Positions 9,199 through 15,650 of a stretch of 22,227 bases of DNA are shown in pieces; position 1 is the first letter of the stretch; each line of letters opens with the position of its first letter. The DNA lies in contig JAWWBX010000036.1 of the NCBI GenBank assembly GCA_033720735.1, positions 1 to 22,227 of the forward strand. Direction: 5' to 3'. A program made the translations under genes and the position numbers. Source of the stretch: B8-G4 sp033720735. GTDB taxonomy: Bacteria; Bacteroidota; Bacteroidia; Chitinophagales; Saprospiraceae. The notes beneath the pieces were generated by a model, which was not told the DNA's origin, made no database searches, and worked only from the letters and a program-made list of their open reading frames with translations.

Positions 9199-9876
9199 AT
9201 GCGCCTTACGACTCTCACGTGCTGCCTTGCCATCCTGTTTGGTATTCAGACAGTGGCCGGACAGATCAGCAGACAACAGAAGTCTATCTTCGGTCTGAGT
9301 GCCTTGGCTGGCGTCAATCTTACACAAGTCGATGGTGACAACTTTGCCGGCTTCGACAAGTTTGGACTGGCGGCCGGACTCAAGGGCATCATTGAGCTCA
9401 ACCGCCACTTCGACCTCAACGTGGAACTCATCTACAGCGAAAAAGGCAGCCGGTTTGAGAGCGCCCAAAGTATTGCCCGCGGCACCAAGGACCGCCAGAT
9501 CAAGTTGTCCTATGCGGAAATCCCCATGCTGCTGGTGATCAAACTCAAAGCGCCTGATGCCACGACCAGTTATCATCTGCAAGCCGGTGTCTCGGTCGCC
9601 CGGTTGCTCAATACCAGGATTGAAGAACCCACCATCAAGGCCCCCCTGGAGTTTGACTTCAGTAGTATTAAAGACGAGTTCGATTCAACTGAGCTGAATG
9701 CAGTACTGGGTGTCCATGTGCGGCCACCCGGCAATTGGGGGTTTGGCCTGCGATACAGTGGTGCTCTGACCAAGTTCTATGAGGATCCTGATGCTGCCCC
9801 CATCGCAGGCAACCGGGAGATCGTGGAGTTCTTACGCAATTTTCAGCTCTCACTCCTCATGACCTACCGATTGTGA
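9199..9876 (+). CDS. Outer-membrane beta-barrel protein (OMP_b-brl_2-like)
   Basis: A 225-residue protein with a signal peptide ending near Gln22 (TVAGQ). The mature part shows alternating amphipathic beta strands typical of the small PorT/OMP_b-brl_2 barrels of Bacteroidota: LSALAGVNLTQVDGDNF, FGLAAGLKGIIEL, FDLNVELIYSEKGSRF, and a final strand ending LSLLMTYRL. ALAGVNLTQ followed by a GLAAGL strand and an ELIYSEKG strand is the usual beginning of this family. The C-terminal residues are hydrophobic or aromatic every second position, as needed for insertion by the BAM machinery. No ligand or transport role can be read from the sequence. It is 84 bp after the thioredoxin gene on the same strand. 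Confidence 0.88.
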   Translation: MRLTTLTCCLAILFGIQTVAGQISRQQKSIFGLSALAGVNLTQVDGDNFAGFDKFGLAAGLKGIIELNRHFDLNVELIYSEKGSRFESAQSIARGTKDRQIKLSYAEIPMLLVIKLKAPDATTSYHLQAGVSVARLLNTRIEEPTIKAPLEFDFSSIKDEFDSTELNAVLGVHVRPPGNWGFGLRYSGALTKFYEDPDAAPIAGNREIVEFLRNFQLSLLMTYRL

Positions 9877-9883
9877 CCGCAGG

Positions 9884-9915
9884 TTGACGGTTACCGGTCG
9901 ATCCTTGTATTTTCC
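9884..9915 (+). promoter_or_regulatory. Candidate promoter for the PLP-enzyme gene
   Basis: A TTG at 9884-9886, 21 nt of spacer and TATTTTCC at 9908-9915 resemble the Bacteroidota -33/-7 arrangement (TTG, 17-23 nt, TAnnTTTG), with mismatches at the end of the -7 part. The element ends 3 nt before the ATG at 9919, implying a very short or absent leader. Confidence 0.35.
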
Positions 9916-9918
9916 GGG

Positions 9919-11028
9919 ATGTATTCTTCGATCAAAACACCGACGCTCTTGCTGGATCAGTCGCGCTGTATCCGGAATATTGAACGGATGGTAGCCAGGG
10001 CGCAGAGAGCGGGTGTCACGCTGCGACCGCATTTCAAGACACATCAGTCGCGAGTCATCGGACACTGGTTCCGGCAGGCAGGTGTCCAGCAGATTGCCAC
10101 GTCTTCATTGGGGATGGCCAGGTACTTTGCCGATGACGGGTGGCAGGATATCACGGTCGCTTTTCCCGTGAACCTCCGCGAAATCGAACTCATCCGCTCG
10201 CTCGCCGCCAAATGTCGTCTGCACCTGCTGACACTTGATGAGGATGTCATTAGCCAGCTCGACCGTCAACTCGACAGTCCGGCCGGGCTGTATCTCAAGA
10301 TCGATGTGGGCACACATCGCACGGGAATTGATCCGAACGACCTGGAAACCATAGACCGATGTATTGAGGCGATCGTCAGATCCACGCATCTCACCTGGCG
10401 CGGTTTTCTCGCGCACGCGGGGCACACCTACGACGCACGTTCACCGGCCGCGGTAAGGGAGATCTATGCAGAGACCACGGCGCCATTGATCGCTCTGAAG
10501 GAGCGATATGCCGCGGCATTGCCAGGCGTTCAGATCTCCTATGGCGACACACCTTCGTGTTCAGTGATGGACAGGTTTGACGGGATTGATGAGATCCGGC
10601 CAGGCAATTTTGTATTCTATGACCTGATGCAGGAGCAGATCGGCGTATGTACCCACGATGATATTGTCGTGGCCGTTGCCTGCCCTGTGGTGGCCCTGCA
10701 CCCGCAGCGCAACGAGGTGATCGTGTACGGGGGCGGGATCCACTTTGGCAAGGATGCCCTCCTCGATGACCAGGGGCAACGGTCTTACGGGATGGCGGTA
10801 TGGCCTCATCAGAGCTCCTGGCGCATCGCCGGTCAAGAGGTGAGGCTCAAGGCGTTGTCGCAGGAGCACGGCGTTGTCTCGATGCCAGGGGGCATCCCGC
10901 AGGAGGTCAGCCCCGGGAGCCTGCTGTTCTTTCTGCCGGTACATTCGTGCATGACTGCCCAGTGCCTCGGCCGGTATACGATCATTCCCGACGGAACGAC
11001 GGCAGATCATTTTGCCGCAGCGCTTTGA
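9919..11028 (+). CDS. D-threonine aldolase / D-serine dehydratase-fold PLP enzyme
   Basis: A 369-residue fold-type III PLP enzyme with an alanine-racemase-like N-terminal barrel. The PLP lysine is Lys40 in RPHFKTHQS, the usual position. LYLKIDVGTHRTGI and FLAHAGHTYDARS are the expected substrate/PLP-barrel strands. The C-terminal D-Ser/D-Thr metal-binding region contains PVHSCMTAQ with His342-x-Cys344. An His-x-Cys pair is the zinc site described for eukaryotic-type D-serine dehydratases, while characterised D-threonine aldolases use His-x-Asp. The enzyme may therefore be a D-serine dehydratase or a close relative. Substrate cannot be fixed from sequence. It is cytosolic, with no signal peptide. 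It starts 42 nt after the barrel gene and ends directly against the convergent cupin gene. Confidence 0.85.
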   Translation: MYSSIKTPTLLLDQSRCIRNIERMVARAQRAGVTLRPHFKTHQSRVIGHWFRQAGVQQIATSSLGMARYFADDGWQDITVAFPVNLREIELIRSLAAKCRLHLLTLDEDVISQLDRQLDSPAGLYLKIDVGTHRTGIDPNDLETIDRCIEAIVRSTHLTWRGFLAHAGHTYDARSPAAVREIYAETTAPLIALKERYAAALPGVQISYGDTPSCSVMDRFDGIDEIRPGNFVFYDLMQEQIGVCTHDDIVVAVACPVVALHPQRNEVIVYGGGIHFGKDALLDDQGQRSYGMAVWPHQSSWRIAGQEVRLKALSQEHGVVSMPGGIPQEVSPGSLLFFLPVHSCMTAQCLGRYTIIPDGTTADHFAAAL

Positions 11029-11394
11029 TCAGATCCAGTCCAGTTTATCCACCGTACGATCGCTGATTGTCGATCCCGTGTGGCGGGTAGTGACGGGCTC
11101 GAAGAGCACGACATCCGCACCTTGCGGTCCGGTTCTGGGTTTGTGCTCGACACCTCGTGGCACCACGTACATTTGGCCGGCCCCGACCACTACGGTCTTG
11201 TCGCGAAAATCCAGGAACAGCTCACCACGTACTACGAGGAATAATTCATCTTCGCTTTCGTGGGAGTGCCATACGAACTCACCATTCAGGCGTGCCAGTT
11301 TGACATAATGATCATTGACACGTGCGGCGATATATGGCGTCCAGTATGCCGTGATGCTGGTCAATTTTTCCTTGATATCTATTGCCTTCGTCAT
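11029..11394 (-). CDS. Small single-domain cupin protein
   Basis: A 121-residue one-domain cupin, presumably cytosolic. Cupin motif 1 is GEFVWHSHESEDELFLVVRG, with metal ligands His43, His45 and Glu50. Motif 2 is GQMYVVPRGVEHKP, with His84. All four expected ligands are present, so it should bind a divalent metal. The residues around it (WHSHESEDELFLVVRGEL) match the common Bacteroidota cupin-2 proteins whose substrates are unknown. Its stop codon abuts the stop of the D-threonine aldolase-like gene with no base between. Upstream, only about 20 nt separate its ATG from the intrinsic terminator of the AT-hook gene, so it either relies on read-through or has a promoter overlapping that terminator. 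Confidence 0.9.
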   Translation of the reverse strand: MTKAIDIKEKLTSITAYWTPYIAARVNDHYVKLARLNGEFVWHSHESEDELFLVVRGELFLDFRDKTVVVGAGQMYVVPRGVEHKPRTGPQGADVVLFEPVTTRHTGSTISDRTVDKLDWI

Positions 11395-11408
11395 GTCAGT
11401 GATTTCAA

Positions 11409-11440
11409 TAAAAAAAGCCCGCCGGAGCGGGCTCTTTTTT
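11409..11440 (-). terminator. Strong intrinsic terminator of the AT-hook gene (bidirectional shape)
   Basis: AGCCCGC (11416-11422) pairs with GCGGGCT (11427-11433) around a CGGA loop. A run of A's at 11409-11416 gives the U-tract for minus-strand transcripts, and six T's at 11435-11440 give one for the plus strand. It lies immediately after the AT-hook gene's stop codon, whose last base pair is at 11442. Confidence 0.9.
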
Positions 11441-11441
11441 G

Positions 11442-12185
11442 TTATTTGTATTTAGACTGGACGCCTCTTCCGCGTTTCCATTCCGCGAGGCCGTAGGCAT
11501 AGCCACGTCCCGAATGCGAAACCTTCACCAGCATCTCGCGCTTATTGGCGAGTTTGTGCAGGCTCTGGTTGATGCGCCGGTAGAGATCCTGTTCTGAAAG
11601 TTTGTCCTTTTTACCCTTCTGACTTTCAACTGCTGCTTCCAGAAAATCCGAAAAGACAGCGATTTTCTGACGCTTTGCGAGGGTTTCCAGTACCAGGTTG
11701 TCCCATTCAGAAAGACGGTACCCGCCTGTGCGCTTGGGAGCTTTGCTCTTGGCTTTGGTGGCTTTGGCTTTGCTCTTGGCGGCTGCAGGCTTGTCTGCCT
11801 TGGCCTTTGGTGGTCTTCCGCGGCGCTTTGGTGCCGGTTTGGTTTCCGTCTTGGCTTTTGGCGGCCTGCCACGGCGTTTCGGTGCCGGCGCGGCTTCTGC
11901 CTCTTTTTTGGCTTTCGGCGGCCGGCCGCGGCGTTTCGGTGCAGCGGGTGCGGCATCTTCGGTCTTGGCCTTTGGCGGTCTGCCGCGACGTTTTGCAGTA
12001 GCGGGTTTCGCAGCTTTGGCGGTTTTCGCCTTGCTGCTGCGGGACGTGGTAGCTGGTGCCTTTGTCACTGATTGCTCAAGATCCTTGATGATGGACTTGA
12101 CGCTATCAGATCGATAGGCGAGTTGGCGTAACTCAGACTCGTATTGAGCGATGAGTTGTTGTACCTCCTCTTTAGTCAGTTTCAT
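11442..12185 (-). CDS. Four-AT-hook DNA-binding protein with folded C-terminal domain
   Basis: A 247-residue, very basic protein, probably nucleoid-associated. The start is placed at the ATG complementing 12183-12185 (MKLTKEEVQQLI); the 15 extra codons upstream lie over a likely promoter. Residues 1-40 are amphipathic helix (LIAQYESELRQLAYR). Residues 41-64 are Lys/Ala-rich and histone-H1-like. Four almost identical AT-hooks, KRRGRPPKAK, begin at residues 65, 84, 103 and 120, joined by Ala/Pro/Glu linkers. Another Lys/Ala stretch follows. Residues about 154-247 are a folded domain (GGYRLSEWDNLVLETLAKRQ ... RGYAYGLAEWKRG) whose helix/strand pattern suggests a winged helix. AT-hooks bind the minor groove of AT-rich DNA. 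I do not know a named family for the complete layout. It has its own terminator and probable promoter. Confidence 0.87.
   Translation of the reverse strand: MKLTKEEVQQLIAQYESELRQLAYRSDSVKSIIKDLEQSVTKAPATTSRSSKAKTAKAAKPATAKRRGRPPKAKTEDAAPAAPKRRGRPPKAKKEAEAAPAPKRRGRPPKAKTETKPAPKRRGRPPKAKADKPAAAKSKAKATKAKSKAPKRTGGYRLSEWDNLVLETLAKRQKIAVFSDFLEAAVESQKGKKDKLSEQDLYRRINQSLHKLANKREMLVKVSHSGRGYAYGLAEWKRGRGVQSKYK
11801..11994 (-). repeat. Four degenerate direct repeats encoding the AT-hooks
   Basis: Four copies of an about 30-bp unit encoding KRRGRPPKAK lie at roughly 11801-11829, 11851-11880, 11909-11938 and 11965-11994, spaced 50-58 bp. The protein units are identical while the DNA copies differ at many third positions. 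This suggests an old amplification kept by selection rather than a recent slippage event. Confidence 0.8.
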
Positions 12186-12217
12186 GTTTACAGTGTTTAT
12201 TTCAAAATTGAGATGGC

Positions 12218-12245
12218 CGAAATTACACATTTAAAGCCGGATCAA
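12218..12245 (-). promoter_or_regulatory. Candidate promoter of the AT-hook gene
   Basis: Read on the minus strand, TTG (complement of 12243-12245), a 17-nt spacer and TAATTTCG (complement of 12218-12225) match the Bacteroidota -33/-7 layout with one mismatch in the -7 part. It would leave a leader of about 25-30 nt before the ATG at 12185. Confidence 0.45.
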
Positions 12246-12311
12246 TATGTTTTTGACTGTTGCGGTAGTGTGTTTTGGAGGTTTTGATGCAACCATGTTT
12301 CAACGTGCCAT

Positions 12312-12347
12312 AAAAAAGACCGGAACTGCATTGCAATTCCGGTCTTT
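12312..12347 (-). terminator. Strong intrinsic terminator of the sigma/anti-sigma/DUF4252 operon
   Basis: AAAGACCGGAA and TTCCGGTCTTT form an 11-bp stem; the sequence between can extend it (TGC/GCA) past one mismatch. On the minus strand it is followed by a T-run (complement of the A's at 12312-12317). It begins 28 bp after the DUF4252 stop codon at 12375. Confidence 0.9.
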
Positions 12348-12374
12348 CACCAGTCGGATTTCGTCTTTGTGACG

Positions 12375-12893
12375 TCAGTGCTTTTCGATTTTCTCGAGGT
12401 GTTCGATGCCGTCGAGATCAAGCATTTTACCGAGTTTGCCAACTTTTTTCAAGTCAATATTGCCGCTGAAGCTCATCAGGGCGAAGTCGTTGGAATCGCC
12501 AACCAACAGGAGCAGTTCGCTGACGATATCGCCACTGCTATTGACGGCGATATACACATTTTCATCACCCCGGGCAGACATCAGCTCCTCGAAGTTGTTG
12601 GCGTCGATCTTCTTGCGTGCTTCGTTGTAGTAGCCCATGGCACCGTCGCCCTCGAACGTCAGTATGCGTAACCCTTTGAGTTCTTTGACGATTTCCATGA
12701 CTTCAGGGTCGAGGTCGTCACTTTCGATCTCGATCCTGGACACCAGGTCAAACATCTTTGGACTGATGTAGATCATTGAGAATCGCTCATCATCCACGTA
12801 TTGTTTAAAATGCTTGGAGATGGCATCGGACTGTGCTTGCACGGTCATGGCGAGCATCAGGAAGGCAAAAGCCGAAATGAATATCCGTTTCAT
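12375..12893 (-). CDS. DUF4252-like secreted protein
   Basis: A 172-residue protein with a clean signal peptide (MKRIFISAFAFLMLAMTVQAQ, cut near residue 21). The mature part matches the DUF4252 pattern of Bacteroidota by eye: an N-terminal ISKHFKQYVDDERFSMIYISPKMF segment, a GLRILTFEGD strand, then an ENVYIAVNSSGDIVSELLLLVGDSNDFALMSFSGNIDL stretch. The function of the family is unknown. It is the last gene of an operon with a probable anti-sigma protein (32 nt upstream) and an ECF sigma factor, and a strong terminator follows. The context suggests an envelope protein that is either the output of this sigma factor or part of its signalling. This is inference from gene order. Confidence 0.85.
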   Translation of the reverse strand: MKRIFISAFAFLMLAMTVQAQSDAISKHFKQYVDDERFSMIYISPKMFDLVSRIEIESDDLDPEVMEIVKELKGLRILTFEGDGAMGYYNEARKKIDANNFEELMSARGDENVYIAVNSSGDIVSELLLLVGDSNDFALMSFSGNIDLKKVGKLGKMLDLDGIEHLEKIEKH

Positions 12894-12925
12894 TGTTAGT
12901 GTTGATTTCAGATGTTGATCAAAGA

Positions 12926-13393
12926 TTATTTCAGTATTTCAGTATATGGTGTCGCGCGTGCGATCTGCGCTTGCGCTTGCTTCTTTGATGCATTCAGTTT
13001 TTGCGAGATCAGCAATAACGCCTCTTTCGCCTCGGCGTAAGCCGCATTGGGATCCTCAAAACTGTCATTGGTCGTTATTTCCTCTTGTGCCAGATCGGTA
13101 CTGTTCTGACGCTCCCGTTCAATAAAAATGCCGGCGGTGATCAGCAGGAGGATCACAGCGGCAACCGCCATCAATCTGATGATCACGGGGCGCCGAGTCA
13201 CCTCCACCGGTGGGAGCACCCGGGGTGATTCGATGCCTGACTCCAGCTTGAGGAACAGGAAGTACGCCGTGGTCTGGTCTGCATGCTCCGGATGCAGGAC
13301 GAAATAATTCCTCAGCTCCCGTTCCTCTTCAACCGTTGTTTCCGTCTTCCAGTACTTCTCAAGAAGCTCCTGTATGCGAGGAGGATAATCCAT
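12926..13393 (-). CDS. Probable one-TM anti-sigma factor
   Basis: A 155-residue membrane protein. The start at 13393 (MDYPPRIQELLEKYWKTETT) is chosen because it fits the short N-terminal helix typical of these proteins; the frame is open further upstream, inside the sigma gene. Residues 1-60 are a cytoplasmic helical domain (VEEERELRNYFVLHPEHADQ) that could hold the sigma factor. No HxxxCxxC zinc motif is present. About 69-91 is one transmembrane helix (IIRLMAVAAVILLLITAGIF). The rest is a short periplasmic tail with a helical segment. The start codon lies 35 nt inside the end of the sigma gene, so translation is likely coupled. The role is inferred from topology and position next to the sigma factor; sequence similarity to known anti-sigma factors is weak by eye. 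Confidence 0.75.
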   Translation of the reverse strand: MDYPPRIQELLEKYWKTETTVEEERELRNYFVLHPEHADQTTAYFLFLKLESGIESPRVLPPVEVTRRPVIIRLMAVAAVILLLITAGIFIERERQNSTDLAQEEITTNDSFEDPNAAYAEAKEALLLISQKLNASKKQAQAQIARATPYTEILK

Positions 13394-13892
13394 AATTTGA
13401 TGTATTGATAAGTGTTTCCCTGATTTTATTCCTTGCTCTGAACAAGTTGACCTTGACTTCATCGACACTGACGTCGAGTACTTCCGCGATCTCTTTGTAT
13501 TGCAAACCTTCGATTTCCCTGAGATGAAAGATCATCTTCTGTTTCTCGGGCAAAGTGTCCAGTGCTTTTCTGAGTATTTGCATCATGTTCTGCACTTCTG
13601 CCGTCTGATAGGGAGTCGGTCCGCCCGACGGTGCAGCATAGGCCACGGCGTCGAGCTCGGTGGTTTGTTTTCTGGCCCTGATCTTGTCGATGCACAAATT
13701 CTTGGTGACGCGCATCAACCAGGCTCCGCCGTTCGACATCCCGGCCAGGCCATCCCTGTTCTTCCAGCATTTGATGTGCACTTCCTGCACAACATCTTGT
13801 GCAAGGGCGTCGTCGCCCAGCATGCGCCGGGCCAACCGGAAAATCCGGTCCTGGTATTCTCTGAAAAGTGCCTCGTAAGTACTTTGTTGCAT
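13359..13892 (-). CDS. ECF-family RNA polymerase sigma factor
   Basis: A 177-residue group 4 (extracytoplasmic function) sigma factor containing only regions 2 and 4. Region 2 spans about residues 6-75: YEALFREYQDRIFRLARRML, then DDALAQDVVQEVHIKCWKN, then WLMRVTKNLCIDKIRARK. Region 4 is at about 108-163: LPEKQKMIFHLREIEGLQYK, then EIAEVLDVSVDEVKVNLFRA, with the helix-turn-helix. The start at 13892 (MQQSTYEALF) is preferred; a longer start at 13967 adds 25 residues without family support. It directs RNA polymerase to a small regulon, probably in response to an envelope signal relayed by the downstream membrane protein. The operon is divergent from the LptF/LptG-family gene across 135 bp. A CACCTTTG about 40 nt upstream is a near match to the -7 element. 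Confidence 0.93.
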   Translation of the reverse strand: MQQSTYEALFREYQDRIFRLARRMLGDDALAQDVVQEVHIKCWKNRDGLAGMSNGGAWLMRVTKNLCIDKIRARKQTTELDAVAYAAPSGGPTPYQTAEVQNMMQILRKALDTLPEKQKMIFHLREIEGLQYKEIAEVLDVSVDEVKVNLFRARNKIRETLINTSNYGLSSSHTGAS

Positions 13893-14027
13893 GTTCGCTA
13901 AGGTGACGTGTTGCTCAATCAGTTTGTTACAAAGGTGGGGAGAAAGATCTATCCACCGTTGCATCAATTCGCAGGGTAGCTGCGTTTTATGAGGTAAATT
14001 GGCACCCCTGGTGACGCTCCCGACGGA

Positions 14028-15650
14028 ATGATGAAGAAGATTGACACCTTACTGATCCGGAGTTTCGTGCCGCCGTTTGTGCTGGCATTCTTCATCGCCA
14101 TCTTCGTGTTGGTCATGCAGTTTCTCTGGAACTTCATCGACGAGATCATCGGCAAAGGGGTTTCCACGATTGACCTGGTCGAATTGTTGTTTTATCGCTC
14201 GCTGTCGCTGTTTCCCCTCGCGTTGCCGATCGGAGTGTTGCTCGCGGGGGTCATGGTCTTTGGCAACCTTTCGGAGAAGTACGAATTGTCCAGTCTCAAA
14301 TCAGCAGGGGTGTCGCTGTTGCGGATCATGTTGCCGGTGATTGCACTCGGCGGGCTGGTCGCCCTGTTCTCGATCTTTTGCTCTAACACGCTCATCCCGC
14401 TATCCAATCTCAAGTTTCAGTCGCGACTCTATGATATCCGCAACCAGAAACCGGCGCTCAGCCTGGAAGAGGGGGTGTTCAATGATGATTTCCGAGGTTT
14501 TTCGATACGGATTGGCAAGAAATATCCGGACAACCGGCGCATTGAGGATATCCTGATCTATGATCAGAGCAGCAGTACACGCCGCCAGTACAGCATGTTG
14601 CATGCAGAACGGGGTGAGATGTTCATTTCCGACGACGGTCGTGATTTCGTGATGAAACTGTATGACGGCATGCAGTACCAGGAGTTGCAACGCACCACCA
14701 ATGCGCAGGGATTTCCCTTTGCCCGCACCGCATTCGACGAATGGACCAAGCAATTTGATCTGTCAGAGTTTGAGCTGAGCTATACCGACGAGGAACTCTT
14801 CAAATCTCATCACTCGATGAAGAGTGTCAAGAAACTCCTTTACGAGATCGACACAATTGAGGTCCAGTACGCACGGACCCTGGAGCGTGGGTACCACGAC
14901 TTCAACAATGTTTTGACCAATCGTGTCAAAGCAGGCCTGGTCAAACCAGATACGATGGCGGCCATCCACAGCCAGTCCAACGGCAGGGATACGCTGCGGC
15001 CTGACGACAGCCGGGTTGCGGGGAGCGGGTCAGAAACGCCTCTCGAGATCAATGTGACACCACAGAGGTCTGTCCAGCCCTCACGGGCTGCCCGGGCGGT
15101 CTCCCACCAGTCGGCACTGATCCGCGTGCTCGATACGATCGACCGGCAGGCACCCTGGAGCAGTGTGCTGGCTGCCATACCGGCGGTGACCAGAAAGCAA
15201 TACGAACGCACGGCACTGACCAGGGCGAAAAACCTGCGTGACAACAGCCGCCGATTGATCACCACCCTGGAGGTCATCAGCAGCAACCGCGCGATGCACA
15301 TCTTCGAATTACACTTCAAATTCAGCATTGCGGCAATATGCGTGATCTTCCTGTTTATCGGGGCACCCATGGGGGCCATTGTGCGCAAAGGGGGATACGG
15401 GTATCCGCTCCTGGTAGCCATCATTTTCTTTACGCTGTACATCATTCTGAACCTGATGTTCAAGAAATTTGCCGAGACAGAATCGTTGCCACCGGCGCTG
15501 GCCGCCTGGGCACCCTGCATCATCATGCTGCCGATCAGCATCTATCTCACCCACAAGGCAATGAACGACACCAAAATGCTGGACATCAACCGATACCTCA
15601 AACCGCTGTATAAACGCTTTGCCCGGAATGCCGAAGCCACACAGACCTAG
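14028..15650 (+). CDS. LptF/LptG-family (YjgP/YjgQ) lipopolysaccharide export permease
   Basis: A 540-residue inner-membrane protein, start at 14028 or the next codon 14031. LptF/LptG permeases work with the LptB ATPase to extract lipopolysaccharide and push it across the periplasm. Three N-terminal helices are visible (about 13-37, 53-79 and 97-123), including LALPIGVLLAGVMVFGNLSEKYELSSLKSAGVS, the family's coupling-helix region. A periplasmic beta domain follows (about 124-265). Three C-terminal helices lie at about 429-451, 459-479 and 491-512, with FLFIGAPMGAIVRKGG typical of the family. Between the beta domain and TM4 there is a long polar, partly helical insert (about 265-425) absent from the about 360-residue E. 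coli proteins. Whether it is F or G cannot be told. Its end overlaps the PAP2 gene by 23 nt. Confidence 0.93.
   Translation: MMKKIDTLLIRSFVPPFVLAFFIAIFVLVMQFLWNFIDEIIGKGVSTIDLVELLFYRSLSLFPLALPIGVLLAGVMVFGNLSEKYELSSLKSAGVSLLRIMLPVIALGGLVALFSIFCSNTLIPLSNLKFQSRLYDIRNQKPALSLEEGVFNDDFRGFSIRIGKKYPDNRRIEDILIYDQSSSTRRQYSMLHAERGEMFISDDGRDFVMKLYDGMQYQELQRTTNAQGFPFARTAFDEWTKQFDLSEFELSYTDEELFKSHHSMKSVKKLLYEIDTIEVQYARTLERGYHDFNNVLTNRVKAGLVKPDTMAAIHSQSNGRDTLRPDDSRVAGSGSETPLEINVTPQRSVQPSRAARAVSHQSALIRVLDTIDRQAPWSSVLAAIPAVTRKQYERTALTRAKNLRDNSRRLITTLEVISSNRAMHIFELHFKFSIAAICVIFLFIGAPMGAIVRKGGYGYPLLVAIIFFTLYIILNLMFKKFAETESLPPALAAWAPCIIMLPISIYLTHKAMNDTKMLDINRYLKPLYKRFARNAEATQT

Noticed and set aside
8239..9582. 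447-codon minus-strand open frame opposite the thioredoxin and barrel genes
   Set aside because: It crosses two well-supported genes on the other strand, has no recognisable domain and no promoter; it is a by-product of codon bias.
11801..11994. Possible CRISPR-like or tandem-repeat array
   Set aside because: Repeats are in frame, encode AT-hooks, diverge at third positions and have coding spacers.
11698..12117. Plus-strand open frame across the AT-hook gene with a repeated FGGLPRRF pattern
   Set aside because: The repeat is only the reverse reading of the KRRGRPPKAK units; there is no independent evidence for a protein.
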